Source: JABMRP01 sp964444795 (GTDB lineage Bacteria > Planctomycetota > Planctomycetia > Pirellulales > Thermoguttaceae). Taken from it: a stretch of 52,474 bases of DNA. The notes beneath the pieces were generated by a model that was not told the DNA's origin, searched no databases, and was given only the letters and a program-made list of their open reading frames with translations. This document shows positions 17,802 through 28,700 of the stretch, piece by piece. The translations under genes and the position numbers were made by a program. The first letter of the stretch is position 1, and each line of letters begins with the position of its first letter. Location: contig CAYUIQ010000024.1 of NCBI GenBank assembly GCA_964444795.1, positions 1-52,474 of the forward strand, given 5' to 3'.

Positions 17802-19889
17802 TCACAGGAATCGTTCTAGTACTTCCGGCGGGGCTGGACCGTAGGACGAGGGTTCCATCGTACAGGTCGCCTGCCCCTGACTCACGGTTCGCATCGCGTC
17901 GGCGTAGCCGAACAAGTTGGCCAGCGGCGCATTGGCCCCAATGATCGTGTTGCGGCCACGGTTCTCCGTCCGGGTGATGATCGCGCGGCGTTGCTGCAAG
18001 TCACTGACGATCGCCCCCATGTATTGCTCCGGAGTGGTTACTTCCAGTCGCATAATGGGTTCCAACAGGGCGATACCCGCGGCAGACAGGCATCGCTCGA
18101 AGGCATCGGCGGCAGCCATGCGGAAGGCCAGTTCGTTGGACTCGGATTCGTGTATTTCTCCCCCCAAAATGGTAATTTTCGCATGCGTCAGGGGGAACCC
18201 CAGCATCCCACCGCCGTCGGCTCGCTCGGCCAGGGTCTCTCGGGCGGCTGCCAGAAACGGCCCCGGGAGTGCGTCGCCACAGGCCGAGAGAATGGTTACC
18301 GGCTTGGCCCCTTCGGAGAACGGCTCCATGCGGATGCGGAGTCGGGCGAAATGGGCCGCTCCGGCCAAAACGCGACGGCATTCGCCGGTCTCTTCCACTG
18401 CGGTTTCCACGGTCTCCCGATAACTAACCCGCGGCGTGTGAACGCGAACGTTCAGCTTGTAGTCGCGTAGAAGCTTATGTTTAATGACCTCCAGGTGCAG
18501 TTCTCCCATACCGCTGATCAGGGTTTGGCCGGTCTCCTCGTTTTCCCTCGCGCAGAAGGTGGGATCTTGCCGCCAAATCATATCCAGCGCGCTGGAGAGC
18601 TTCTTCCGCTCGTCGGAACTTTCCGGTTCGATGGCCATCGAGATGACCGTTTCCGGGAAACAGATGGTTTCCAGGAGAATTGGATGCTGGGGGTGGCAGA
18701 GGGTATCGCCGGTGACCGAGTGTCGCAATCCGATGATGCCGATGATGTCGCCGGCCTCGACCGACTGGACCTGTTGTCGGCGGTCGGCCTGAATGCGCCA
18801 CAGTTGAGGGACATTCTCCTTCTTATCCTTACCCGGGTTGTACACCCGGCTGTTGGCCTTCAACTGTCCCGAATAGACGCGGACATAGTGCAGATCGCCG
18901 TGCCGGTCGGCTTGGATCTTGAACACCAGCCCGCAGAACGGTTCGGCCGGGTCGGGTTTTCGGGCCGCGCGGGCATTTTTCTTCTTGGGATCGGTGCCCT
19001 CGACCGGTGGCATGTCCTGGGGACTGGGCAAATAGTCGGCGACCGCGTCCAGCACCGGCTGCACCCCGATGCCGTCCAGCGCCGACCCGCACAAGACGGG
19101 CACGATCAGATCGTGGAGCGTGGCTTCACGGAGCACGCGGCGGATCAAACCGACCGGCACCGGTTCCTCGGCCAACAGCAACTCGGTCAGCTCGTCGCTG
19201 TAAAAGGAAAGCTGATCCAACATCTGAGCCCGCCACATTTTGGCGTCTTCCAGCAGCGGCTCGGAGATCTCTTCGGTGATGACCTCCGCTCCCTTGCTCT
19301 GGCTGGTGAACGTGAGCATCTTCATTTCGACCAGATCGACGACACCCCGGAATCCGTCGGGCGTGTGCGGCGGCCCACTGCCCAGCGGCAGATTGATCGC
19401 CACCGGTTTGCGCGCGACCGGTCTGCGCTGGAGCCGTTCTTCGATCTCGTCCAACGTGCGATAGAAATCGGCCCCATCGCGGTCCACCTTGTTGATAAAC
19501 GCGATCCGCGGGACATGGTACCTGTCGGCCTGGCGCCAGACGGTTTCGCTCTGCGCTTCGACGCCTTCCCGGGCGCTGAACACGACGACCGCCCCGTCGA
19601 GCACGCGAAGGCTCCGCTCGACCTCGGCCGTGAAATCGACGTGCCCCGGCGTGTCGATCAAGTTGATCGCGGTGTCGTTCCAGGGGAAGCTCACACAGGC
19701 GGAATAGATCGTGATGCCCCGATCCCCCTCTTCGGCGTCCGAGTCAGTCGTCGTGGTCCCCTTGTCGACCTCCCCCACTCGGTGGGTGAATCCGCTGAAG
19801 AAGAGCATCCGCTCGGTAAGGGTGGTCTTACCGGCGTCGATGTGGGCGACAATGCCGATGTTGCGGAGTTTGGCGAGGTCGACGGCCAT
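17802..19889 (-). CDS. fusA: Elongation factor G (divergent, spd-type switch I)
   Basis: EF-G is the GTPase that drives translocation and, with RRF, ribosome recycling. G1 is AHIDAGKTT (about residues 15-23), G3 DTPGH (79-83), G4 NKVD (133-136), and domains II-V follow to residue 695. The switch I segment reads GTTTTDSDAEEGDRGITI, where most bacterial EF-G has a MDWMEQEQERGITIT-type segment. This resembles EF-G subfamilies of spirochaetes, planctomycetes and mitochondria (spdEFG). The C-terminus SYGPAPPEVLERFL also departs from the usual form. It is third in the rpsL-rpsG-fusA operon; tuf does not follow it. Confidence 0.95.
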   Translation of the reverse strand: MAVDLAKLRNIGIVAHIDAGKTTLTERMLFFSGFTHRVGEVDKGTTTTDSDAEEGDRGITIYSACVSFPWNDTAINLIDTPGHVDFTAEVERSLRVLDGAVVVFSAREGVEAQSETVWRQADRYHVPRIAFINKVDRDGADFYRTLDEIEERLQRRPVARKPVAINLPLGSGPPHTPDGFRGVVDLVEMKMLTFTSQSKGAEVITEEISEPLLEDAKMWRAQMLDQLSFYSDELTELLLAEEPVPVGLIRRVLREATLHDLIVPVLCGSALDGIGVQPVLDAVADYLPSPQDMPPVEGTDPKKKNARAARKPDPAEPFCGLVFKIQADRHGDLHYVRVYSGQLKANSRVYNPGKDKKENVPQLWRIQADRRQQVQSVEAGDIIGIIGLRHSVTGDTLCHPQHPILLETICFPETVISMAIEPESSDERKKLSSALDMIWRQDPTFCARENEETGQTLISGMGELHLEVIKHKLLRDYKLNVRVHTPRVSYRETVETAVEETGECRRVLAGAAHFARLRIRMEPFSEGAKPVTILSACGDALPGPFLAAARETLAERADGGGMLGFPLTHAKITILGGEIHESESNELAFRMAAADAFERCLSAAGIALLEPIMRLEVTTPEQYMGAIVSDLQQRRAIITRTENRGRNTIIGANAPLANLFGYADAMRTVSQGQATCTMEPSSYGPAPPEVLERFL

Positions 19890-20011
19890 GGATCTGTGAA
19901 GCTGGAATCCGTGAATCTGATGGGCGAATTGAGATCAAAGGGGATAGTGGGCGGGGAACCGTGGTTTTGTGTGGTTTGAAGTTCGGGAGCCGTTGCGACG
20001 GCGCATAACAA

Positions 20012-20041
20012 CGCCGCATCGGTACGGCAGCCGATGCGGCG
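20012..20041 (-). terminator. GC-rich hairpin between rpsG and fusA
   Basis: CGCCGCATCGG (20012-20022) and CCGATGCGGCG (20031-20041) form a perfect 11-bp stem with an 8-nt loop. It lies 17 nt after the rpsG stop, inside the operon, and on the minus strand is followed by TTGTTATG. It may be an attenuator, a partial terminator or an mRNA-processing site. Confidence 0.55.
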
Positions 20042-20058
20042 GGAATGTTTGTCGGCAG

Positions 20059-20529
20059 TTACCAGGCGAAGTGGGCAAACGCCTTGTTGGCTTCGGCCAT
20101 GCGGTGGACGTTTTCCCGCCGGGTCATGGCGACCCCTTCGCGGTTGTACGCAGCCAGCAGTTCGGCCGAGAGCTTCTGGGCAATGGGACGCCCTTTCTTC
20201 TCTCGACAGGCCAACAGCAGCCAGCGAATCGCCAGCGACTGCTGGCGGGCTTTGTTGACCTGCATGGGAACCTGATAGGAGGCTCCACCGACCCGCTTGG
20301 ACCGAACTTCGATGTTCGGCTTCACGTTTTCCAGGGCCTGGGTAAAGACGTCGATCGACTCCTCGTCCGGGATCTTCTCCTTAATCAGATCCAACGCTGC
20401 GTAGAACGCCTTCTGAGCGACGCTTTTCTTGCCGTCCCACATCAGAGAGTTGATGAACTTGCTGGCCAAGAGGGACCCGTAACGGGGATCTCCGACGAGT
20501 ATCTTGCGGCTGGCTGTGATCCGACCCAT
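20059..20529 (-). CDS. rpsG: 30S ribosomal protein S7
   Basis: S7 initiates assembly of the 30S head and contacts E-site tRNA. Motifs are DPRYGSLLASKFINSLMWDGKK, KPNIEVRSKRVGGASYQVPMQV and RQQSLAIRWLLLACREKKG. It ends NKAFAHFAW, a usual C-terminus for 156-residue S7. It lies between rpsL and fusA. Confidence 0.98.
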   Translation of the reverse strand: MGRITASRKILVGDPRYGSLLASKFINSLMWDGKKSVAQKAFYAALDLIKEKIPDEESIDVFTQALENVKPNIEVRSKRVGGASYQVPMQVNKARQQSLAIRWLLLACREKKGRPIAQKLSAELLAAYNREGVAMTRRENVHRMAEANKAFAHFAW

Positions 20530-20616
20530 GGTTTTGTTCTCGTTCTTACTTCCCAGTGCCGACGCCGGGCGGGGTGACCGCCTCTTGCTACGTCTGTTTT
20601 GTGTATACTACCTGTC

Positions 20617-20988
20617 TTACGAAGGTCGCTTCGCTCCGTAGCGACTTCGCGATTGTTTTCGATCCTCGACCGCCAGTGCATCCAAGGCTCCGCGAATCAC
20701 CTGGTATCGCACGCCCGGCAAGTCGCGAACGCGACCGCCGCGAACCAACACGATCGAGTGTTCCTGCAAGCTGTGGCCTTCGCCGGGGATGTAGACGGTC
20801 ACTTCCTTGCCGTTGGACAGCCGCACCCGGGTGATCTTGCGCAAAGCCGAATTTGGCTTCTTGGGGGTCATCGTCTTGACCTGGAGGCATACCCCCCGTT
20901 TCTGTGGGCAGCGATCCAAGACGGGGGCCTTGCTAAATTTTCGCGGTGATCTGCGGCGCTTGCGGACAAGCTGGTTAATGGTGGGCAT
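20617..20988 (-). CDS. rpsL: 30S ribosomal protein S12
   Basis: S12 is at the decoding centre and is the target of streptomycin-resistance mutations. MPTINQLVRKRRR, CPQKRGVCLQVKTMTPKKPN and RGGRVRDLPGVRYQVIRGAL contain the conserved Lys residues and the Asp that is methylthiolated in E. coli. The C-terminus RSRYGAKRPS is canonical. Length is 123 aa. It is first in the str operon, with a promoter just upstream. Confidence 0.98.
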   Translation of the reverse strand: MPTINQLVRKRRRSPRKFSKAPVLDRCPQKRGVCLQVKTMTPKKPNSALRKITRVRLSNGKEVTVYIPGEGHSLQEHSIVLVRGGRVRDLPGVRYQVIRGALDALAVEDRKQSRSRYGAKRPS

Positions 20989-21037
20989 CGGCCGACTCAG
21001 GTTATAAGGTGGTGATTTTCAACGGGCAGAACATCTT

Positions 21038-21065
21038 AATTTACAGTAGTGGGCGTCTGTGTCAA
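21038..21065 (-). promoter_or_regulatory. Promoter of the str operon (rpsL-rpsG-fusA)
   Basis: On the minus strand a perfect TTGACA (21060-21065) is 16 nt from TAAATT (21038-21043). The predicted start near 21031 is about 43 nt before the rpsL ATG. It lies in the 156-nt gap after rpoC. Confidence 0.6.
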
Positions 21066-21144
21066 GGCGTACGGGGCGGGCACGAGGTCCGGAGCCGGTG
21101 AGGCCGCGTGGCCGGACTGCTTATTCCGCCGTTTCCCCCCACAT

Positions 21145-24100
21145 TCACTCCTCCGGTTCCGGTGGGGGCGACTCTCCCAGGAGTTCATCCAAGCCACGCG
21201 GCGGCGCGGGGTCAGGCATCGGGCTCAGGGGCATCGGGCTCAGGGGCATCGGGCTCAGGGGCAACGGTTCGCTGGGGCCTGTGTCGGCGGGCGAGGGCTC
21301 GCCAGGCATGGCGATGGCCGGCGACTCGATCGAGGGGGGTTCGGCCGGGAGAGCCTGCTCGGTGCCTTCGGGCACATCGTTGAGCAGGGTGAAATCGTCC
21401 AGGGCCAGCGTGTCGCGTTGCGGGGCGAGTTCCTCCAGGGCTTGTGGACGGATCCGCACCTCCGCATCCTGATAAGTACGAAAACCGGTACCCGCGGGCA
21501 CCAGATGGCCAAGGATGACGTTTTCCTTCAGTCCCACCAGATGGTCGACTTTTCCGGCCAAAGCCGCCTCGGTCAGCACCTTGGTTGTTTCCTGGAAACT
21601 GGCTGCCGAGATGAAGCTGGAGCTTTGTACGGCCGCCTTGGTGATTCCCAGCAACTGCGTGCTGGCGGTCGCCGGTTTGGGCTTGGTGAACTGAGCCGGC
21701 GTGCCACCGAGAGCTTCGACCTGGGCATTTCCCTGCTCCAACGACTCTTTGAGCACGATGGCGTTCTCGACGAACTCGCTTTCGCCCGGGTCGGTGATTT
21801 TCACGCAGCGGGAGAGGTTTCCGTTGGCCTCGCGGAACTCGAACTTGTCGATCACACTTCCCGGCAGCAATCCCGTGTCCCCGCCGGATTCCACCAGAAC
21901 CTTACGCAGCATCTGGGCGACGATGATCTCGATGTGCTTATCGTTGATTTCCACGCGCTGGCTGCGGTAGACGTTTTGAATCTCGCGGGTGAGGTAGTGT
22001 TGCACGGCCTCCTCGCCGGAGATTCGCAGGATGTCGTGGGGGACCAGCGGCCCGTCGACCAGCGATTCGCCGGCACGAACGAAGTCGCCGGCGTGAACGC
22101 GGAGGTGTTTTCCGTGGGAGACGAGGTGCTCTCGTTCGATGCCCGTCTCGCTACGAACGACGATCGTCCGCTTGCCGCGTCGTTTTTCGCCGAGCAACTC
22201 GACGGTACCATCGATTTCGGCGATAACGGCCGGTTCCTTCGGTTTTCGCGCTTCAAAAATCTCGGTCACCCGGGGCAAGCCGCCGGTGATGTCTTGGGTA
22301 CCAGACACCTCGCGCGGCGTCTTGGCCAGGAGCGTACCGGCGGAGATTTGCGCCCCTTCTTCGACTTCGATATGGGCACGTTCGGGGAGGTACTGGAATT
22401 CGAGGATTTTGCCGTTGGCGTCTTCCAGGACGACCTGCGGGTGGAGGTCACCGCGATGTTCCATGACCATGTGTCGCGTATGGCCGCTGGGGTCCTTCTC
22501 GACCCGCATGGTTTCGCCTTCGATCAGATCCTCGTAGCGGACCTTTCCACCCACCTCGGCGAGGATGGGGATACTGTGGGGGTCCCACTGGCAAAGCGGG
22601 GTACCGGCTTCGATCTCCTGGTTCTCCTCCACCATCAGGTTAGCGCCGGCGGGGATATCGAATTTCTCCAGTTCCCGGCCTCTGGGGTCAAGGATGAGCA
22701 TCTCGCCGTTTCGGGTCAGGGCGACCTGTTGTCCGGTGTCGTTGCGGACGACTTTCATTCTCGTGAACTTGACGACGCCGCCTTTCTTGCCGCGAATTTC
22801 GCTTTCTTCCACGGTCCGGTCGGCCGTTCCGCCGATATGGAACGTCCGCATGGTCAGTTGGGTTCCCGGTTCGCCGATGCTCTGGGCGGCGATGATCCCC
22901 ACGGCCATCCCCTCTTCAACCAGCGACCCGGTGGAGAGGTCCATTCCGTAGCACGCGCGGCAGACGCCGAGGTCCGCTTCGCAGGTCATGCCGCTGCGCA
23001 CCTGAATCCGTTCCAGGCCGAGTTCCTCGATTTTTCGGCCGATTTCCGGCGTAATCAGATCATTCTCGGCAACGATCACCTCGTCGGTGATCGGGTTGAC
23101 GATATTGGCACGGCTGGTGCGACCGCGAATCGAATCGGCCAGACTGACCTCGACTTTTTCGCCGCGATAGATCACCCCCTTGGTAATCCCCTGCGTGGTG
23201 CCGCAATCCTCGACCGTGACCACGACGTTTTGGGCCACGTCGGCCAGTTTTCGGGTCAGATAACCGGAATCGGCCGTTTTCAGGGCCGTATCGGCCAGAC
23301 CTTTTCGGGCACCGTGGGTCGAACTGAAGTACTCCAGCACGCTAAGGCCTTCACGGAAGTTCGCCTTGATCGGCGTCTCGATGATCTTACCCGACGGCTT
23401 GGCCATCAATCCTCGCATTCCCGCAAGCTGGCGAATTTGCTCCACGCCGCCGCGAGCACCCGAGTGGGCCATCAAGAAGATCGGGTTGATGTAGCCGGGG
23501 TAACGCTGGTCGTTTTCCAACTCGGTCATCATCTCGGTGGTGATCTGTTCGCGGGCGTGCGTCCAGGTATCGAGCACCTGATTATACCGTTCGCCTTCGG
23601 TGATCACGCCGCGCTGGTAGAGTTTCAGGATCTTCATCACCTTTTTCTCGGCGGCGGCGATGATCTTGGTCTTGTTCGGCGGAGTGATCAGGTCGTCGGT
23701 GGCGAACGACAACCCGCTGAGCGTGCTTTCCCGGAACCCCAACTGGTTCATGTCGTCCAGAAGGATAATGGTTGCCCGGCGTCCCAGAAGTTGGTAGCAG
23801 TCGGAGATCACGGTCGCCAGTTTTCCGGATCTCATGGGCAAGTTGTAAAAGGGCATTCCCTCGGGCAACATCATGTTGAAGATAACGCGTCCGACGGTAG
23901 TTTGGGACAGGCCGCCGACGGCATCCTCGAACTCTCCCTTGACGGGCCGGCCGGAAGGGAGTTTGACCTTGATCGCAGCGTGCGTGTCGATGACCCTCAG
24001 CGAGTAGGCCAACTGCACTTCGTCGACCGAGGAGAAGATCATGCCCTCCCCCTTACGCTCGGGAAGCGACATGGTCAAGTAGTAACAGCCCATCACGATA

Positions 24101-25608
24101 TCCTGCGAGGGGCTGATAATGGGTGCCCCATTGGCCGGGCTGAAGATGTTGTTCGTAGCCATCAACAGCGTGTGGGCTTCGACCTGGGCTTCGATGGAAA
24201 GCGGCAGGTGGACGGCCATCTGGTCGCCGTCGAAATCGGCGTTGAACCCCTTGCATACCAGGGGGTGGAGTTTGATCGCGTTGCCTTCGACGAGGATGGG
24301 CTCGAAGGCCTGAATGCCCATGCGGTGGAGCGTGGGAGCCCGGTTCAGCATGACCGGGTGGTTCTTGATCACTTCCTCAAGGATGTCCCAGACCTCTTCA
24401 TCCTTGCGTTCGAGCATCTTCTTGGCGCTCTTGATGGTGTCGGCGTGTCCCAACTCCTTCAAACGCCGAATGATGAACGGCTGGTACAATTCCAAGGCGA
24501 TCTTCTTGGGCAGCCCGCATTGGTGCAGGTGCAGGCTGGGCCCGACCACGATGACGCTTCGGGCCGAGTAATCGACGCGCTTGCCCAGCAAGTTTTCGCG
24601 AAAACGGCCCTGCTTGCCCTTGATCATGTCGGTGAGCGATTTCAGCGGCCGGTTGCTGGAGCCCAGCACGGGACGCTTGCAGCGGTTGTTGTCGAACAGG
24701 GCGTCGACCGACTGCTGCAACATCCGTTTCTCGTTGCGGATGATGACCTCGGGGGCGTTGAGGTCGACGAGCTTCTTCAGCCGGTTGTTCCGGTTGATGA
24801 TCCGCCGGTACAAGTCGTTCAGGTCGCTGGTGGCGAAATTGCCCGAATCCAACAGGACCAGGGGTCGCAGGTCGGGTGGGATGACGGGGATGACGTCCAG
24901 TACCATCCATTCCGGGCGGTTGTCGCTGTCGCGGATCGATTCCACGATCTTCAGCCGGTTGATCAACTCTTTCTTTTTTTGCTTCGACCCGGTCTCGCGC
25001 AAGTCGATACGCGCCTGTTCGGAGAGGGCCACCAGATCTAATTCGTTGAGCAGCTTGCGAATCGCGTCGGCGCCCATGTCGGCCTTGAACGAGCCTTCCG
25101 GATGCTCGGCCAGGGCAGCACGATATTCTTCTTCGGTCAATAGTTGCTGCCGTTTCAGCGGCGTATCGCCGGGGTCGGTGACCACGTAGTCCTGGAAGTA
25201 GATGACTTTCTCCAGGCTGGTCGTCTTCATGCCCAGCAAGGTTCCCAGGCGACTGGGCATGGCCTTGAAGAACCAGATGTGTACGACCGGGGCGGCCAGT
25301 TCGATGTGGCCCATCCGCTTGCGGCGCACGCGGCTGTGCGTGACCTTCACGCCGCAACGGTCGCAGATCATTCCCTTGTATTTCATCCCGCGGTACTTGC
25401 CGCAGGAGCACTCCCAGTCCTTTTCCGGCCCGAAAATTCGTTCGCAGAACAGGCCGTCGCGCTCGGGACGGTAGGTGCGGTAGTTGATCGTCTCGGGCTT
25501 CTTGACCTCGCCGAACGACCAGCTACGAATGTCGTGCGGTCGGGCCAAGCTGATCTTGACCGACGAGTAGTCGTTAATCCGATCGTAAGAGCTTTCGCTG
25601 ATACTCAC
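21145..25608 (-). CDS. rpoC: DNA-directed RNA polymerase subunit beta'
   Basis: This is the catalytic subunit of RNA polymerase. The active-site motif NADFDGDQMA carries the Mg-binding D458, D460 and D462. The N-terminal zinc site is C67, C69, C82, C85; the second zinc site is C802, C876, C883, C886. The switch and trigger-loop segments are intact. The start is GTG with GGAGAG upstream. At 1487 aa it is longer than E. coli RpoC, mainly by a low-complexity tail of about 60 residues rich in Pro, Ser and Glu, which contains three PLSPM-type repeats. It lies 158 nt after rpoB. Confidence 0.99.
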   Translation of the reverse strand: MSISESSYDRINDYSSVKISLARPHDIRSWSFGEVKKPETINYRTYRPERDGLFCERIFGPEKDWECSCGKYRGMKYKGMICDRCGVKVTHSRVRRKRMGHIELAAPVVHIWFFKAMPSRLGTLLGMKTTSLEKVIYFQDYVVTDPGDTPLKRQQLLTEEEYRAALAEHPEGSFKADMGADAIRKLLNELDLVALSEQARIDLRETGSKQKKKELINRLKIVESIRDSDNRPEWMVLDVIPVIPPDLRPLVLLDSGNFATSDLNDLYRRIINRNNRLKKLVDLNAPEVIIRNEKRMLQQSVDALFDNNRCKRPVLGSSNRPLKSLTDMIKGKQGRFRENLLGKRVDYSARSVIVVGPSLHLHQCGLPKKIALELYQPFIIRRLKELGHADTIKSAKKMLERKDEEVWDILEEVIKNHPVMLNRAPTLHRMGIQAFEPILVEGNAIKLHPLVCKGFNADFDGDQMAVHLPLSIEAQVEAHTLLMATNNIFSPANGAPIISPSQDIVMGCYYLTMSLPERKGEGMIFSSVDEVQLAYSLRVIDTHAAIKVKLPSGRPVKGEFEDAVGGLSQTTVGRVIFNMMLPEGMPFYNLPMRSGKLATVISDCYQLLGRRATIILLDDMNQLGFRESTLSGLSFATDDLITPPNKTKIIAAAEKKVMKILKLYQRGVITEGERYNQVLDTWTHAREQITTEMMTELENDQRYPGYINPIFLMAHSGARGGVEQIRQLAGMRGLMAKPSGKIIETPIKANFREGLSVLEYFSSTHGARKGLADTALKTADSGYLTRKLADVAQNVVVTVEDCGTTQGITKGVIYRGEKVEVSLADSIRGRTSRANIVNPITDEVIVAENDLITPEIGRKIEELGLERIQVRSGMTCEADLGVCRACYGMDLSTGSLVEEGMAVGIIAAQSIGEPGTQLTMRTFHIGGTADRTVEESEIRGKKGGVVKFTRMKVVRNDTGQQVALTRNGEMLILDPRGRELEKFDIPAGANLMVEENQEIEAGTPLCQWDPHSIPILAEVGGKVRYEDLIEGETMRVEKDPSGHTRHMVMEHRGDLHPQVVLEDANGKILEFQYLPERAHIEVEEGAQISAGTLLAKTPREVSGTQDITGGLPRVTEIFEARKPKEPAVIAEIDGTVELLGEKRRGKRTIVVRSETGIEREHLVSHGKHLRVHAGDFVRAGESLVDGPLVPHDILRISGEEAVQHYLTREIQNVYRSQRVEINDKHIEIIVAQMLRKVLVESGGDTGLLPGSVIDKFEFREANGNLSRCVKITDPGESEFVENAIVLKESLEQGNAQVEALGGTPAQFTKPKPATASTQLLGITKAAVQSSSFISAASFQETTKVLTEAALAGKVDHLVGLKENVILGHLVPAGTGFRTYQDAEVRIRPQALEELAPQRDTLALDDFTLLNDVPEGTEQALPAEPPSIESPAIAMPGEPSPADTGPSEPLPLSPMPLSPMPLSPMPDPAPPRGLDELLGESPPPEPEE
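21215..21259. repeat. 15-nt tandem repeat (3 copies) in the rpoC tail
   Basis: GGCATCGGGCTCAGG is repeated three times in line and encodes PLSPM-type pentapeptides in the C-terminal tail of RpoC. The reading frame is kept because the unit is a multiple of three. Confidence 0.95.
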
Positions 25609-25766
25609 GGTTGGCTCTCCTTGTGGGGAGGATGGGGGAAGAAGTTTGCGGCTGTCAACCGACGGCGTTCAGCGTTGGACTTTCTCAAGCCTCGAAAACG
25701 GGGACTCGCGGCGGAAACGGGTCTCTCGCCAAGGAGCCTCCGGGGGAGGACTCGGCGGGCGAGACT

Positions 25767-28700
25767 CTACACCCGGCGCTTCTCCAATTGCATGTTCAAA
25801 CCCAGCCCGCGGATTTCGTTGGTCAGCACGTCGAAACTCGCTGGGGTGCCGGCCTCCAGGGTGTTCTCGCCCTTGACCATCGATTCGTAAATCTTGGTGC
25901 GGCCCTCGACGTCGTCGCTCTTAACGGTGAGCAACTCCTGGAGGATGTAGGCCGCCCCGTACGCCTCCAGTGCCCAGACTTCCATCTCGCCGAAACGCTG
26001 GCCCCCGAAACGCGCCTTGCCGCCCAGTGGCTGCTGGGTGATCAGCGAGTAGGGACCCGTGCTCCGAGCGTGTACTTTGTCGTCGACCAGATGATGCAGC
26101 TTCAGCATGTAGATATAGCCGACGGTCGCCTCCTGCTCGAACGGTTCGCCGGTCCGCCCGTCCATCAAGCAGACTTTGCCGTGCTCGGGAAGGCCGGCTT
26201 CCTTGAGACATTTTCCGATGTCTTCCTCGGTCGCCCCGTCGAACACCGGAGTGACCGCCTGGAACCCGAGCTTGGCACCCGCCCAGCCCAGGTGGGTTTC
26301 GAGAATCTGGCCGACGTTCATGCGGCTGGGGACGCCCAGCGGATTGAGCATGATCTGCACGGGCGTGCCGTCGGGCAGAAAGGGCATGTCTTCCCGGGGG
26401 AGGATCTTGGCGATCACGCCCTTGTTTCCGTGCCGCCCGGCCATCTTGTCACCCACCGAAATCACCCGCTTGGTGGCGATGTACACCTTGATCATCTGCA
26501 GCACTCCGCTGCGGAGTTCGTCGCCTCGCTTCATCGAATTGACCCGCCGGTCGCGGGCATCGATGGCCGTTTCCACGGCCGGCCACTGCGATTTGAAGAT
26601 TTGCTCGACTTCGGCTTTGCGCCGGGGGCTGCGAATGTCAAGCCGGGTGGGGCTGAAGGTGGCCGCCTGCTCGGCGATATAGCGATGTTCCTGGTCGCCC
26701 ACCAGCGGGTTCCCGTCGTCGTCGGTCAGAACGCGCCCCAACACGCCTTCGATCTCCTGGACCATCGCCCCGAAGGCGGTGGCGATGTGCGCGTTCCCTT
26801 CGGCCTCGGCCTTCTTCAGATCCGCCTCGAAGTCCTTGCGCTCTTCCTCGCTGAGGCTCATCCGCCGCGAGAACTTCTCGGTTTGGATGACGATCCCCTC
26901 CACGCCGGAGGGAACTTCCAGCGAATCGTTTTTCACGTCCTCGCCGGCGCGGCCGAAGATGGCGTGCAGAAGTTTCTCCTCGGGCGTCAATTCGGTCTTC
27001 GACTTGGGCGACACTTTTCCCACGAGAACGTCACCGGGACGCACGTAGGTACCCACGCGCATGATCCCGTTTTCATCGAGGTTCCGCAGGGCTTTCTCAC
27101 CGACGTTGGGGATGTCGCGAGTGAATTCCTCGCGGCCCAGCTTCGTCTCGCGGATCTCGACGTCGAACTCTTCGATGTGGATCGACGTATAGGTGTCGTC
27201 CTGAACCAGTTCTTCGCTGATGATGATGGCATCCTCGAAGTTGAACCCCTCCCAGGACATGAAGGCCACCAACACGTTGCGCCCCAGCGCCAACTCCCCG
27301 AGATGGGTAGCGGCTCCGTCGGCAAGCACGTCCCCTTTATCCACCTTTTGCCCCAGATCGACAATCGGTCTCTGGTTGAGGCATGTCCGTTCGTTGAGTC
27401 CCACGAACTTCTTCAGGTGGTAGACGTCGCCGCCGATCTCGATGCGCTGGCCGTCGACGTGGGTGACCGTTCCCTTGCGGCGGGCACGCTGCAGCATGCT
27501 GGAATTCTGGCCGACGTCCTTCTCCATGCCCGTGGCCACCAGCGGCGGCTCGGCCACCAACAAGGGTACGGCCTGCCGCTGCATGTTCGACCCCATCAGG
27601 GCCCGGTTCGCGTCGTCGTGCTCCAAGAACGGAATCAAGGCGGCCGACACGCCCACCATCTGCGCGGGGGCCACGTCGATGTACTCGATCCTGTCCGTCG
27701 GGACCAACTCGAAGTCGGCGCGGAATCGGGCAACAATGTTGTCGCCGACGATTTTGCCGTCTTTGGCCGGGGCATCCGCCGGAGCCAGGAAGGCTTCCGC
27801 TTCCTGGTCCGCCCGAAGCCAATCGGTGTGGTCGGTCAGTTTCCCCTTGACCACTTTTTGGTAGGGGGTGACAAGGAAACCGTAATCGTCGACTCCGGCG
27901 TAAATCGCCAGGCTGGAAATCAGCCCGATGTTCGTGCCTTCCGGGGTCTCGATGGGGCAAATCCGGCCATAGTGGGAAATGTGGACGTCGCGCACCTCGA
28001 ATCCGGCTCGCTTCCGGTTCAAACCACCCGGGCCCAACGCCGACAGGCGCCGTTCGTGCGTGAGCATCGACAACGGGTTGGTCTGGTCGACGACCTGCGA
28101 CAGTTCGCCCCGGCCGAAGAAGTATTCGATCGCCGCCGAAACGCTCTTGGGATTGATCAGGCTGCGGGGAGTCATGTCCTCAATGTCTTTGAGGCTCATT
28201 CGCTCCTGCACCGTCCGGCGAAGCTTGAGGAACCCTTTGCGCAGTTCCTCGCAGGCCAACTCGTCGATCGTCCGCAGACGCCGGTTGCCCAGGTGATCGA
28301 TGTCGTCGATCTCGGCCCCGGGATCGTCGTTGCGAAGCCGCAACAGATACTTGATGGCCGCGATCAAATCCTCCGGGCAGAGGGTCATCTCGTCTTCCGA
28401 GGTCTCCAGCCCGAGCTTCCGATTGATGCGGAAACGGCCCACACGCCCCAGCCGGTAGCGGTTGGTGTCGTAGAACTTCTCGTGGAACAGCGTGCGGGCT
28501 TTCTCCAACTGTGGCGGGTTACCCGGCCGAAGCCGCTGGTAAATTCGCAACAGGGCTTCTTCGTGGCTAGCCGTTGGATCGTCGACCAGGGCGTTGAGGA
28601 TCATCGCGCTTTTGACCGGCGCCATGACCTCGACCGACTTGACGTTGGAAGAACAGATCAACTCGGCGATGTTCTTGGTGATCGGGTGGCCGGCCTCGAC

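Noticed and set aside
21087..21117. GTCCGG/CCGGAC stem after rpoC considered as terminator
   Set aside because: Six base pairs with a 19-nt loop and no T-run; too weak to report as a feature.
21049..25041. Plus-strand open frame of 1330 codons opposite rpoC
   Set aside because: It mirrors the strong codon bias of rpoC on the other strand, has no family motifs, and rpoC is certain.
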